Translations under genes and position numbers: made by a program | Source: Bradyrhizobium sp. URHD0069 | GTDB taxonomy: Bacteria > Pseudomonadota > Alphaproteobacteria > Rhizobiales > Xanthobacteraceae | Assembly: GCF_000701345.1 (NCBI RefSeq) | Contig: NZ_JNIJ01000013.1 | Span: forward strand, 1-64,000 | Direction: 5' to 3' | Length of the DNA: 64,000 nucleotides | Shown: positions 1 through 8,181 of the stretch, piece after piece | Layout of the letters: each line of letters opens with the position of its first letter | Numbering within the stretch: the first letter of the stretch is position 1 | Notes under the pieces: generated by a model | What the model saw: only the letters and a program-made list of their open reading frames with translations | What the model was told of the DNA's origin: nothing | Databases searched by the model: none

Positions 1-727
1 ATGCCTCGCCGGTTCCAATGGCAGCGACCACGGCGGTCGAGATCAGTGGGCCAATGCCGGGAACGCTCATGAGGCGCTGGCAGTTGGCTTCCTTCTCGCT
101 GATCTTCTCGATCTCGCTGGCGATCGTCTCGATTCGCTCATCGAGCAAAATCCAGTCTTCATAAAGGCCAGCGATCAGGCAGCTCATCCGTGGTGATATC
201 TCGTCCTTGCGGTTCTTTAAAATTGCGGGGAGAGAGTTGCGCAGAGCTCTTGCTCCAGTCCTAACCGCGATGCCTTGCTCGATAAGGAACGCTCGGATCT
301 GATTGATAGTCGCCGTCCGCCGCGAGACCAGGCGGGAGCGAACTCGATGGCAGGCCTGGAGATCGAGTTGATCCTGCGTCTTCTCGCGCACGGTGCGCAG
401 GTTCGGCCGTAGGGATGCTTCGGCAATCGCCTCGGCGTCGTTGTAATCGTTCTTCTGCCCCTTCACGAACGGCTTCACATAGATCGCCGGGATAATCCTC
501 GGCTCATGGCCCAGCTGCCGCAGGGCCCGGCTGACAAAGTGCGCACTGAGGCATGCCTCCATTCCGACCACACAAGGTGGCAACTTCTTGAAGGTCTCGG
601 CTAGTGCCAGTCGCTTGATCTTGCGACGAAAAGCAATCTTGCCGTCAGTGCCGAAGCCGACGATGTGGAAGACTTCCTTGCCAATGTCGATGCCGATCGA
701 GGCAAAGGGCGGTGTGGTGGTATCCAT
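1..727 (-). CDS. IS110-family transposase, 3' part missing at window edge
   Basis: DEDD-type transposase of an IS110-group insertion sequence. The reading frame opens at ATG 727-725 and runs without a stop to base 1, giving about 242 residues. The N-terminal RuvC-like part is visible: GIDIGK with its Asp near residue 14, a Glu in GMEAC near residue 60, and DYNDAEAIAEA with two Asp about 40 residues later. The start of the C-terminal Transposase_20 domain is seen as SVPGIGPLISTAVVAAIG, truncated by the window start. Family knowledge: these enzymes recombine DNA guided by a bridge RNA made from the non-coding end of the element. The non-coding DNA upstream (730-824) is strongly structured. The C-terminal catalytic Ser lies outside the window, so activity cannot be judged. 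Confidence 0.9.
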   Translation of the reverse strand, partial: MDTTTPPFASIGIDIGKEVFHIVGFGTDGKIAFRRKIKRLALAETFKKLPPCVVGMEACLSAHFVSRALRQLGHEPRIIPAIYVKPFVKGQKNDYNDAEAIAEASLRPNLRTVREKTQDQLDLQACHRVRSRLVSRRTATINQIRAFLIEQGIAVRTGARALRNSLPAILKNRKDEISPRMSCLIAGLYEDWILLDERIETIASEIEKISEKEANCQRLMSVPGIGPLISTAVVAAIGTGEA

Positions 728-729
728 GA

Positions 730-824
730 GCTGCTTCTCCGGGTGCTGCGGTATAGTCTTTGCAGACTATCCCCGTGGGGGAAGCAGCCGGTCCATCCCA
801 TTATCGGACATGGCGCGATGTCCG
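730..824 (-). ncRNA. Candidate IS110 bridge RNA region
   Basis: The DNA just upstream of the transposase start has nested inverted repeats. An outer 8-bp stem pairs 730-737 with 781-788. An inner 7-bp stem pairs 753-759 with 764-770 around a 4-nt loop. A separate 7-bp hairpin has arms at 805-811 and 818-824. IS110-group elements are known to encode their bridge RNA in the non-coding end upstream of the transposase, so position and strand fit. The exact RNA ends, the element boundary and the two guide loops cannot be fixed from one copy. Confidence 0.45.
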
Positions 825-892
825 ACCCGAGTCCGGAATGCGCATCAAACCGGACATCATTTTCGGATTTCTCAGCGATCCCGCGTTTCGCA

Positions 893-976
893 TCATCGGC
901 CGAGCACATTCCACAACAGCGCCAACGCCGCGATCAGCAGCATGGCAAGGATGGTGCGCCGCCCGATGCGATTCAT
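893..976 (-). CDS. Possible 27-aa single-span membrane peptide
   Basis: A 27-codon reading frame starts at ATG 976-974, immediately after the TAA of the upstream frameshifted gene. It has a basic N-terminus (MNRIGRRT), a hydrophobic run of about 15 residues (ILAMLLIAALALLW) and a short tail. This is the pattern of a small membrane peptide. Nothing else supports expression, but two similar peptides occur at 12125-12226 and 12328-12414. It could also be chance. Confidence 0.3.
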   Translation of the reverse strand: MNRIGRRTILAMLLIAALALLWNVLGR

Positions 977-1299
977 TTAAGCCTTGGCCCGCTTGCGGCG
1001 CGGCGTGTTCGCTGGCTTCGGCTTGCTGTGGTTCAGCGCCCGCATCATGCCGATCCGGGCGAACATCGTCGGCCCGTCATGTTCTGCGACCAGCAACAGT
1101 ACCTCCATCGCCGCCTGCCATGGTTCGGCGTCGTGTTCTGCCTTGGGCAATTTCGTATGAAGATCGCAGCGTCGCGCAGAGTCGGGAGCTTTTTGCCCTT
1201 GGGTAGCAGGATCGGCTCGCTGAATTCCCGCCCAGTCCGTCGTCCGGGTGACCGCCATACACCACGCGAAAAAACCCCGCCGCGCCTCGACGGGGTCAA
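977..1299 (-). pseudogene. Frameshifted small conserved protein (KLPKAE family)
   Basis: Two overlapping frames together make one protein of a small uncharacterised family. The first part (EPILLPKGKKL followed by TLRDAAIFI) is in the frame starting at 1299. The second part (TKLPKAEHDAEPWQAAMEVL, then EHDGPTMFARIGMMRAL) is in another frame ending at 977. The related gene at 10655-10951 shows the same order uninterrupted (DPIILQGPEALVTLHDPAQY then TIKLPKAE and PRIAMMKAL). This places a single-base shift near 1150-1165. Function is unknown; similar short proteins are, to my knowledge, widespread in Bradyrhizobium. Confidence 0.6.
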
Positions 1300-1410
1300 G
1301 TTCGGGAGAGCGGCACGAGATCACAAACGCACCGCCGGACAGATCATGCCACGATTCGGCGATGCTTGGGGCAGATAATCACGAATGGCATGGGGCGCGG
1401 TCGTCAGGAG

Positions 1411-1986
1411 CTATGGATGCGCATTCGCGTCGTTTGAGCAGTTGCTGGGACTTCCGCCCGCTCGAATGCACACCCGATATAGCCACGGCTCGACGTAACT
1501 GCCCGCCCACTTGCCTCGCCCCGCGTGCTCGGCTTCCCGTTGGATCGTGGCGAATTTTCCCTTCGAATACTGCGGCCAATCCAGCGCGAGCCCATTGCTG
1601 ACAAGCCACCCTGCGAGGTCAGTCCCGCCAACCGAGCATGAGGCCACGGTCCGCCCATATTGGTCGTGCGAGAGCGGAATGCAGCTCACCGGCCGCCTTT
1701 CAATGAGGGCGTCGAGATCGTTCGCCGCCTTCGCTCCGCACCGATACTGCAAGCTATCTTCGCCCCGGCAAACCTGACTGCTTTCCGGAGCATCGATGCC
1801 CCACAGTCGGATACGTGTTCCGTGGATTTCCAGCGTGTCGCCGTCGATGATGCTGGCCTGACCGACGAGATCATCCGCGAATGCAGCCGACATCGATGCA
1901 AGCATTAGCCCGGTAAATATCGCCGCCGACAATCCAGTCGGGTCGTTCAAGGCGGCCACGGCTTTTTGGCTCCGGTATCGTCCCAA
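1411..1986 (-). CDS. Thermonuclease-like secreted nuclease (SNase domain)
   Basis: A 191-aa protein with a hydrophobic signal-like segment (residues about 18-35, ending near AFADD) followed by a staphylococcal-nuclease-like domain. Visible motifs are IDGDTLEIHG, then RIRLWGIDAPE carrying the Arg and Glu that match SNase R35 and E43, and DQYGRTVASC with the Arg that matches R87. The family cleaves DNA and RNA with calcium; a periplasmic or secreted location is predicted. A close paralogue with a frameshift lies at 8599-9106. The start at 1986 overlaps the neighbouring small gene by about 40 bases, and a later start close to the signal segment is possible. Confidence 0.8.
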   Translation of the reverse strand: MGRYRSQKAVAALNDPTGLSAAIFTGLMLASMSAAFADDLVGQASIIDGDTLEIHGTRIRLWGIDAPESSQVCRGEDSLQYRCGAKAANDLDALIERRPVSCIPLSHDQYGRTVASCSVGGTDLAGWLVSNGLALDWPQYSKGKFATIQREAEHAGRGKWAGSYVEPWLYRVCIRAGGSPSNCSNDANAHP

Positions 1987-2141
1987 TCGATTTCAATGAT
2001 CTGCAGTGGCCTGCCGACTTGATCTCCGCGTTTCCACGCGGCGTCGACTTGATCGAATGTCTCGTGAACCACCGCGCCCGGATGACGTTCTTCAAACAGC
2101 GGCCCCTTGCCCTCAAAAATAATGATGTATCCCTTTGCCAT
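1947..2141 (-). CDS. Small hypothetical protein, 64 aa
   Basis: Begins MAKGYIIIFEGKG and ends DDTGAKKPWPP. It has a plausible start, mixed hydrophobic and charged composition and no membrane segment. It lies between the truncated SRAP gene and the SNase gene on the same strand, overlapping the SNase start. I recognise the style of small Bradyrhizobium accessory proteins but can assign no function. Confidence 0.55.
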   Translation of the reverse strand: MAKGYIIIFEGKGPLFEERHPGAVVHETFDQVDAAWKRGDQVGRPLQIIEIDWDDTGAKKPWPP

Positions 2142-2153
2142 GCCAAATTCCTG

Positions 2154-2363
2154 TTAATGGGGTTCAGGCCGCTGCCCGATCTTCTTTGTTGCCCAGCGCA
2201 TCATCGTCAGCTCGCGGTCGGTGCCGACGTTGCGAACCACCGGCGCGGGGTAGTCGGGAAACACGCCGGGCATCGGCGGCAGGTTGCCGACGTAGCGGTT
2301 CATCACGCGAAATAGCGCAATGATGGCGGCCTGGTTGGTGGTGATCGAATAAAGGTTGCACAT
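2154..2363 (-). pseudogene. Truncated SRAP-family (YedK/HMCES-like) gene, N-terminal remnant
   Basis: The N-terminus MCNLYSITTNQAAI with catalytic Cys2, followed by NRYVGNLPPMPGVFPDYPA, is the hallmark of SOS-response-associated peptidase (SRAP) proteins. These crosslink to abasic sites in single-stranded DNA and are normally about 200-250 aa. Here the frame stops after 69 residues, and the sequence leaves the family after TMMRW, so the rest of the domain is gone. A second remnant of the same N-terminus lies at 8018-8113. Confidence 0.7.
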
Positions 2364-2431
2364 TGATTAATCTAAGGCACTCCGCTGTCATTTACGAAAA
2401 TCGGACGAGACCAAAGTTGCATGTCCGGCCG

Positions 2432-2770
2432 TCAAGTGGATTGGATCAGCCAGATAACGGCGGCGAGGTTTAGGAGTGCGGTGCCAGCCGGGCCAAAAGT
2501 CTTCACGTTGTCCTTGACTGTCATTCCAACGACGGCATCAAGCGCCTGAACGATGATCATGCTCCAAGCCACGGCGAGGAGCCATCCGACCGATCCTGAC
2601 AGAAACGGCACGACGCTCGCTACGAAAAGAGCGAGGCTCCTGGCACACGCATAAAGGGCCATTGTGCGGGCTGCGCCCGTCGCAGTTCGCTGTGCTGCAA
2701 TAGAAAATCCCAAGCTGACCAGTGCGCTTACGGCTGAAATCAAGGCACACAGGATGAAGGGTGTCATCAT
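2432..2770 (-). CDS. Small four-helix membrane protein
   Basis: A protein of about 112 aa with four hydrophobic segments: TPFILCALISAVSALVSLGF; ALYACARSLALFVASVVPFL; GWLLAVAWSMIIVQALDAVV; ALLNLAAVIWLI. Start chosen at MMTPFIL (2770), since the upstream extension is short and polar. Predicted inner-membrane protein of unknown role. It stands alone on the minus strand next to the frameshifted zinc-ribbon gene. Confidence 0.65.
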   Translation of the reverse strand: MMTPFILCALISAVSALVSLGFSIAAQRTATGAARTMALYACARSLALFVASVVPFLSGSVGWLLAVAWSMIIVQALDAVVGMTVKDNVKTFGPAGTALLNLAAVIWLIQST

Positions 2771-3179
2771 CGTTCTCCCGGCCACCAAGCGGACGGTGGG
2801 TCATTGGCAGATATTTTCGTCGGACGCAGCGCCACCAGATGGCTGCGCTTGTACGGATAGCCCCGAACCTGGGAGCAATCCTTGCATCGCATGTAGCGTT
2901 CCAGTTCGTGGATCGGCGTCGTCTTCGGTCGACGGACGATAGTCAGCGCAACCGTCTGGTGCGTATCGCAGCCAAGGCACCGGACTTCGAGATAGCAGTA
3001 GCCTGCGTTGAGTGCGTCACCTAACGCCGGCGAAGGTTGGGCTGGTCCCTTGTAACGAGCATCCGATGGTTCCAGGCGACGCAGGCAAGCCGGTCGGCCT
3101 CCTTGCGCGCTTCCTGCGCGCGCTCCGCCGAGGCGCGGATTGAACTGCCATAGATCGTCTCTCGCGACTTGGTACCCAT
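2767..3179 (-). pseudogene. Frameshifted zinc-ribbon small protein
   Basis: The C-terminal half (LGDALNAGYCYLEVRCLGCD, then MRCKDCSQVRGYPYKRSH) has two CxxC pairs typical of a treble-clef or zinc-ribbon fold. It ends DPPSAWWPGER. The expected N-terminal half (MGTKSRETIYGSSIRAS then ADRLACVAWNHRMLVT) starts at 3179 but is in a different frame and meets a stop near 3025. A one-base shift around 3025-3045 would join them. This looks like recent decay of a small gene of unknown function. Confidence 0.6.
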
Positions 3180-3352
3180 CAGGTATCTGCTCCGGTAGCA
3201 CCCATCTCAGAGCCACGTTGCAAAATCCCAGTCTGCTCGACCACGCGGGCAAAGTCCGCGACTGTCTTCTCGTTGATGATCGACGATTCAGGCTTTCGCT
3301 GCTGCCGAATTCTCGGTAGGACGCTCGTTGACCTGGCTAAAACAACTTAAGC

Positions 3353-4117
3353 CGCGATCGCCCTGTCAAGCTGAAAGCATTTTTTGAAGCCTACAAGGAC
3401 ATCGAAAACCTCTGGGAAATTCTGTCTCCGTCGAAAGAACTCGTTGACCACATCGGCACCTTCAAACGCCTCGCCCAGCTTTACGCGGCGGTTCGCAACG
3501 CCTATGCAGACAAGGTCGGATTTATCTCCGATTTAGCCCACAAGACGCGGCAGTTGGTCGAGCAAAACGCGATGCAAGACGGCCTTGGTCGTCTGACCAA
3601 GAGCGTCACCTTCGACGTGAAGACCCTGGATGCGCTTCGCGCGGAGAAAGGTTCAGATGAAGGTAAGGTATTCAACCTTGTTCGCGGTTTGCAGAAGGAG
3701 ATCGATGACCACGCTGACATGACGCCGGTGCTCCAGCCACTGAAAGATCGAGCAGAGCGAATTCTCAAGGATCTCCAAAATCGCAATACGACTGGGCTTG
3801 CGGCAATGGACCTCCTCGCGGCCCTGGCTGCGGAGAAAGACGCCGCGGCCAAGGCCGCGAAGGATACCGGCCTGACGCCGAAAGCCTTTGCGGTGTTCTG
3901 GGCACTGCGCGACGAAGCAGCCCTCAAGCACGCAGGTATTGATCCGCTGGAACTGGGAAAGGAAATCGAAAAGCTATTGGCCCGATTTCCAAATTTTCTT
4001 GTCAACGCCGATGAGCAAAGGCAGCTTCGGGCAGCTCTCTATCGACCGCTGATCACGCTGGCGAAGGAGCCTCGCATTCTTGTAGTCGACCGGATTGTCG
4101 CCAATCTCCTGAGTTAA
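3353..4117 (+). pseudogene. Type I restriction endonuclease HsdR, C-terminal fragment
   Basis: An open frame from about 3341 to 4117 encodes only the C-terminal helical region of a type I R subunit. Markers are [20 protein letters not shown], then [19 protein letters not shown], then [18 protein letters not shown], then [12 protein letters not shown]. The nuclease and two RecA-like motor domains that should precede it (normally about 700-800 residues more) are absent. The sequence upstream of about 3341 is unrelated and carries stops. It is followed after 8 bases by an M48-type metallopeptidase gene, the usual downstream partner in such loci, so this is the 3' end of a broken restriction-modification operon. 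Confidence 0.75.
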
Positions 4118-4125
4118 TACTGCCC

Positions 4126-4425
4126 ATGTCGAAACGTGATGACAATCGTGACCTGTTAAAGCGCCGCATTGAACGCTGGGCCACAAGGCTCAACGTGGAG
4201 CCAAAACTTGTTCGCGTCCAGAAGATGACGCGCAAGTGGGGTTCATGCTCATCTCATGGCACGATCACCATCGCTGCCGACCTCGTGGATCAAACATCTG
4301 GATTTCAAGACTTTGTTGTCGCGCACGAATTGTTGCATCTTCGTGTCCCGAACCATGGACGATTGTTTAAGGCGCTGATGACTGCACATGTACCTGGATG
4401 GCGTTCGCAAGACATGCGTCGCTAA
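4126..4425 (+). CDS. YgjP/M48-type metallopeptidase domain protein
   Basis: A 99-aa protein with the zinc-binding HELLH motif in [20 protein letters not shown], preceded by [17 protein letters not shown], which is characteristic of the YgjP/DUF45 metallopeptidase family. Such small proteins are often encoded directly after hsdR in type I restriction loci, and here the hsdR 3' fragment ends 8 bases upstream. Its role there is not established. The reading frame is intact. Confidence 0.7.
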   Translation: MSKRDDNRDLLKRRIERWATRLNVEPKLVRVQKMTRKWGSCSSHGTITIAADLVDQTSGFQDFVVAHELLHLRVPNHGRLFKALMTAHVPGWRSQDMRR

Positions 4426-4571
4426 ATGTCTCGCGCTGAGGCCAGGCCGGAAAACTTCGCAGACACTTGGATCGCGCAACAGGAGATAACTATTGGATCG
4501 TGAGAGCTTGCCCTCAGCCCCAGGTTGTTAGATATTCGGTTTGTGTATAGGCGCGCCAGGGGGAGGGCGAG

Positions 4572-4808
4572 ATGTCAAAGCGACAAGTGTTTCATTCCGC
4601 TGCAAAAAATGATGCCTGGGCGGTCGTTCACAATGGCACGACCGTCTCTAACCACAACACGCAGAAGGCCGCTGAGGCTGCGGCGATTAAGGCCGGCCAC
4701 AAGGCTGAGAACGCCGGTGGACTCGGTCAGGCCGTTTTGCATAAGAGTGACGGAAAAATCCGCGAGGAGCGCACTTACGGAGCAGATCCGAGAAACACTA
4801 AGGGGTGA
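4572..4808 (+). CDS. DUF2188-family protein
   Basis: A 78-aa protein with the short DUF2188 pattern: WAVVHNGTTVSNHNTQKAAE, then AVLHKSDGKIREERTYGADP. A purine-rich ribosome-binding site (GGGGGAGGG) precedes the ATG. The family is a small beta-rich domain of unknown function common on plasmids and islands. It appears monocistronic. Confidence 0.7.
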   Translation: MSKRQVFHSAAKNDAWAVVHNGTTVSNHNTQKAAEAAAIKAGHKAENAGGLGQAVLHKSDGKIREERTYGADPRNTKG

Positions 4809-6114
4809 GTCCCGCCTTGGATGCCGTTCGCGCAGTAAAAATCTGAAGCGTCGGCGAGCAACCCCGACCTGGCTTTACGATAAAGCCAGCGAGCGATGAG
4901 TGAGGCGGCGCGCGTGCAGCCTTCAGTCCGCAGCTGCCAGTTCATTCATCCGGCCTCCGCACCTACCGTATCGCAGAGCATGATTGAGTTGAGCCCGAGC
5001 GCCGCGCCAAATCGGCTGGTGTCCTTAGCGGGCGACGCTCTCTGATTGTGAAATACCATCAGCCCGACTCCGAATGGATTCGAACCAGCGTGGACACAGG
5101 TAAACCAAGGGGGACATTAGCGAACCTTAGCGTCCTGTTAAACCCACCTAAGCCATTGAAATCATTGAAGAATTGGCTCCACGGGCTGGATTCTAATTAG
5201 CGCAAAAAGCCCAATAAATAAGGTTTTTTTGCATTTCACGGCCCGCCGATACTGTAAATCGGCACTGTATGGGGTCGCCTCGCGCCCGTTTCGATCGGCA
5301 TATGTTCCCCGGATCGGCGCGGGCCGATGCGAACAACGGGGATGATTAGGTATCGCAAGCATCGTCCCTGCGGCTATCACCGCTCTTCATCCGGATGCCC
5401 CAAGGGTAGGGCGTCCTCCCGGCTTTCGGTCAGGCAGATCATCCGCATGGGCGGCGCGCGCCATGGCTTGCCGTGCACCAGGGCCAAGCGGTCCCGATGG
5501 GCACACCGAAATGGGAAAATGCGCGGCGCGTAACAGGGGCCAGAAATCGAAGGTTTCCAAATAATTTGGAGCTTCACGAAATGTGAAATAGGATTCGTCC
5601 TATTGAGGCCTGAGTCCCAAAAGCTAAGGCCCTCGCCGGGGTGTACCGGGAGGGCCTGCGCTTGGTGCCTCGATTTCGAACGCGAGGGGTAGAGGCCCTT
5701 ATGGAAGGGGCTAGTCACTAGCTAATGCGAGGGCCGGTTCTTTGGCAAAAGGGTGCCGGTCCCGCACTTCCTAGACGCGAATCGAGGGTGGAACCGCGAC
5801 TCACCACTGGATGGTGATGCCTATGAGTCTGCCTGTCCACGCGGAAAAGTTATCAACACCCACATTTCTCGGTTTTTCATGGGTTTATCCCGGTCGTCCA
5901 CAGGCAGAAACAACGCGCGCGATGAAGTCCTAAAGCGGATGCCCAAGATGCCGCCGAAGCCGCACGAGGCCGAAGTTCAGCAGCGAGGGTGATAGGCCCA
6001 AAAAATCAGGCAGCCGCCGCCCCAATCACCGCGTAAACCGTCTAGGTAGTTGAACTAGAGCGCCATGTACCTTTCCGCGAACTGAAAACTGAGATATGGA
6101 GCCGTCATCGAAGG
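4809..6114. other. 1.3-kb stretch without a supported gene; left end of candidate element 1
   Basis: I found no convincing gene here; the short frames have no recognisable motif. It holds two sequences resembling the T-arm of the tRNA-Asn fragment at 19513 (5076-5090 and 5174-5202), a TACTGTAA repeat at 5250 and an AT-rich stretch near 5205-5235. The last few hundred bases before 6114 show nothing I can name. Confidence 0.4.
5174..5202 (-). repeat. Degenerate att-like site matching tRNA-Asn 3' end
   Basis: 25 of 29 bases match 19513-19541, the acceptor-stem and T-arm part of the tRNA-Asn fragment next to the element 1 integrase, in the same orientation. This is a possible decayed left attachment site. 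The match stops after 29 bases, so a coincidental relic of another tRNA insertion is possible. Confidence 0.4.
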
Positions 6115-6129
6115 ATGACGGCCACCAAA

Positions 6130-6516
6130 ATGAATAAGCCTGCCAGTGTCCGGAGTCAGGAGCGAATAAGCCTTGCGCGAGTGGAAGAGCGGTACCGGAC
6201 CATTCGTACCCTCATTAGGGTCGCTGGGGGCGTCGGTGCCGTTCACCTAGGTCAGGGGGCAATAGCCCTTCTATCAGGAGAGACTACCAGGCTGGCGTTC
6301 GAACTTTCCGTTTTGGCTGACGTTAAATTCGCGGTTACGTTGACGTTGGCTGGCGCGACGACCACATGGGCCATTGCAGAGAGAGTGATTAGGCACCGAA
6401 AAGTGGAACAAATGCAGGGTCGCATTAAGGAATTGGAGACTAGATTAGATCCCAATCGCTCCAGTTCCGGGCTTACACTTAAAGGAAAGACCAACCCAAA
6501 GGACAAAACAAAATGA
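6130..6516 (+). CDS. Membrane protein A of an overlapping pair
   Basis: A 128-aa protein with two hydrophobic segments (about residues 30-50, with GGVGAVHLGQGAIALLSG; and 65-90, with FAVTLTLAGATTTWAIAERV) followed by a charged helix (EQMQGRIKELETRLDPN) likely to form a short coiled coil. Start taken at MNKPASV (6130), though 6115 is in frame. Its TGA overlaps the ATG of the next gene by 4 bases, so the two are translationally coupled. No family recognised. It is AT-richer than the core genes. Confidence 0.6.
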   Translation: MNKPASVRSQERISLARVEERYRTIRTLIRVAGGVGAVHLGQGAIALLSGETTRLAFELSVLADVKFAVTLTLAGATTTWAIAERVIRHRKVEQMQGRIKELETRLDPNRSSSGLTLKGKTNPKDKTK

Positions 6517-7085
6517 CCCTGATCGCAGCAAATGCGCTGGTCAGTTTACTAGTTCTCGCGGCGTTCTTTTTCGTTGTGTATGGGCCGTGGCAGTGGGCGT
6601 GTACGGACTTTGCCCGGCAAAAACTCTTTGAGGCGAGAGACCATATTTTCGACATGGCCGCTAACGGCGACCTGAATTTCAAATCGCAGGAATATCGGGC
6701 CATTCGACGTTCGTTAGAAATGAATATCCGCTTCGCGCACGATCTGACCTTGCCTAATTTTCTGGTTCTACTGATCTCCCGGAGGGGGAAACTAGAGGAA
6801 AAGAGCGAACTTCACCGGGCCATCGAAAACCTTCCGCCGGCTGCTCGCACTGCCGTCGAGGCGAGGGTTCGATATGCGATGAAGTCACTTATATTGATGA
6901 TGCTTTTTAAATCGCCGGTTGCGATGATTGTGGCGCTGCCTCTCGTTGGGGCGATTGTTTTGATTCATAGCTGCCGCGTGCAAGCATCCAAAGCCGCAGC
7001 CTTTTGCTCTGAATTAATTCAGGTGGAAGCAGAGAATGCGCCTACGGCAATTAAGGTGCATGTTGCACATCACGGCTTCGGTTGA
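6513..7085 (+). CDS. Membrane protein B of an overlapping pair
   Basis: A 190-aa protein with an N-terminal membrane segment (LVSLLVLAAFFFVVYG), a central soluble helical part of about 90 residues, and a second hydrophobic region (MKSLILMMLFKSPVAMIVAL then VGAIVLIH). It begins inside the stop codon of the preceding membrane protein. Neither partner matches a family I know. The tight coupling suggests a two-subunit membrane complex; function is unknown. Confidence 0.6.
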   Translation: MTLIAANALVSLLVLAAFFFVVYGPWQWACTDFARQKLFEARDHIFDMAANGDLNFKSQEYRAIRRSLEMNIRFAHDLTLPNFLVLLISRRGKLEEKSELHRAIENLPPAARTAVEARVRYAMKSLILMMLFKSPVAMIVALPLVGAIVLIHSCRVQASKAAAFCSELIQVEAENAPTAIKVHVAHHGFG

Positions 7086-7155
7086 CGCGTCCGGCGGCGC
7101 AAGAACTTGCGCGCCTTTGTTTACGAAACTTTGGCTTCGTCAGGTCTACGAAACA

Positions 7156-7401
7156 TTAGGCGCTTGCCAACGATGCCCTTGAGCGCAGTTTTTCAGCGGG
7201 CTGGCATCGCCGATCATCATCGTCCGGATGTACCCATTTGTACGGCGCGATCTCCCGCTCTTGCGTCAGCTTCACCATGTGCACGGGCGGCCTGTATCGT
7301 CGCGTTCCGCATGATCGGCATTTCAGCGCCGCTTCAAGCTTCCAGATCGGCGTATGGGCGGCCGCAATGGACCTTAATGCAGCAGCCTCTGTGACAAACA
7401 A
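7156..7401 (-). CDS. Small CxxC protein
   Basis: An 81-aa protein whose core reads LEAALKCRSCGTRRYRPP followed by VKLTQEREIAPYKWVHPDDD. One CxxC pair and a basic region suggest a zinc-binding or redox knuckle. It overlaps the preceding minus-strand gene by 28 bases. The tail after the acidic run is low complexity and may be a read-through of an older stop. Function unknown. Confidence 0.5.
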   Translation of the reverse strand: MFVTEAAALRSIAAAHTPIWKLEAALKCRSCGTRRYRPPVHMVKLTQEREIAPYKWVHPDDDDRRCQPAEKLRSRASLASA

Positions 7402-7580
7402 TTCTGAGGCAGGCGGTCGGTAAGCTCCGCACTTATGAGTTGAAGCTTTTGCTCCAATTGCTCGTTCAAGAGCATCAAGGCCGCAAGAGCGGCACGCAGA
7501 TCACCGTTACAAGCGGCGACGATCTCGTCAACATCCTGCTCGTACTCGTCAAGAAAAACGTTGGTATCTGCGGGTAACAT
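7374..7580 (-). CDS. Small acidic helical protein
   Basis: About 68 aa from the internal Met at 7580, reading MLPADTNVFLDEYEQDVDEI followed by GDLRAALAALMLLNEQLEQK. It is predicted all-helical with no membrane segment. The longer frame from 7661 has an unlikely N-terminus. It is a recurring type of small Bradyrhizobium accessory protein; I cannot assign a function. Confidence 0.5.
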   Translation of the reverse strand: MLPADTNVFLDEYEQDVDEIVAACNGDLRAALAALMLLNEQLEQKLQLISAELTDRLPQNCLSQRLLH

Positions 7581-7782
7581 GCGAGCAACATCCAAGCAGA
7601 AAATGGTGCTTGGGGAGGATGGGGCTGAGGGTTTTCCCCGATATTCACAGGACATGACCAAAGCAAGCGGGTGCGATCAGTGCTAGGCCATCCGGTGAAC
7701 CGGCGAACAACCGGCTCGGTGTTGCATTTTGGCAACCCGCCTTCTGCTCCGACGCGATAAGGTCGGTCGCTTGGGAGGGCAC

Positions 7783-7983
7783 ATGTTCGACGTTTATCTA
7801 AACGACAGACGCGATCTGCTCGTCGTTAGGAAGGGACTTCCTATACCCCTCGGCCGCACGCCAGGGAAATGGCGGAAGAGCAAGACGAAGGTCGTCAAAG
7901 TCAGTGACGAAATTAGGTCGGCGGTCCAAAGGCAAGGCTATTACGTGCGGAAGCTGAGGGACTTACCCACTAGTAGGCACTAG
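7783..7983 (+). CDS. Small basic protein
   Basis: 66 aa from ATG 7783, which has a GGGAGGG ribosome-binding site close upstream. The upstream extension to 7729 is less convincing. The protein reads [20 protein letters not shown], then a Lys/Arg-rich stretch ([12 protein letters not shown]), then [10 protein letters not shown]. It is soluble and strongly basic, so nucleic-acid contact is possible. No family assigned. Confidence 0.5.
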   Translation: MFDVYLNDRRDLLVVRKGLPIPLGRTPGKWRKSKTKVVKVSDEIRSAVQRQGYYVRKLRDLPTSRH

Positions 7984-8017
7984 CGCGCGAAAGACCGGCC
8001 GCAGCAGCTTTCGGCAA

Positions 8018-8113
8018 ATGTGCAATCTCTATTCCATAACCCCGAACAAAGCCGCCAGCGCCGCGCTATTCCGAGTGATAAACCGGTACGTCGGAACCTG
8101 CCGCCGATGCCGA
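8018..8113 (+). pseudogene. Second SRAP N-terminal remnant
   Basis: ATG 8018 begins MCNLYSITPNKAASAALFRV then NRYVG, nearly the same as the remnant at 2154-2363. The frame then slips by one base: NLPPMP, which should follow RYVG, is found in the next frame. After about 8113 similarity ends and a terminator follows. Only 30-odd residues of the SRAP domain survive. Confidence 0.55.
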
Positions 8114-8149
8114 CGTGTTGTTACTGCCAGCACCGGCGGTGGCTAGAAA

Positions 8150-8179
8150 GAGAATGGCCCCGGTCGAGGGGCCATTCTC
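8150..8179 (-). terminator. Rho-independent terminator of the small secreted-protein gene
   Basis: A perfect 12-bp stem (8150-8161 with 8168-8179) and 6-nt loop, directly after the stop of the minus-strand gene at 8182. Read on the minus strand, a short T-rich tail follows. Confidence 0.7.
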
Positions 8180-8181
8180 CA

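Noticed and set aside
5076..5090. GGATTCGAACCAGCG, exact match to the tRNA-Asn T-arm, as a further attachment site
   Set aside because: Only 15 bases of a sequence conserved in many tRNAs, with no flanking match; the site at 5174 is longer.
5377..5718. Minus-strand 113-codon frame as a gene
   Set aside because: No start context and no motif; composition looks like chance in GC-rich DNA.
5851..5915. DnaA-box-like TTATCAACA and nearby TTATCC/TCCACAGG as an origin
   Set aside because: Single imperfect box, no AT-rich unwinding zone and no replication gene next to it.
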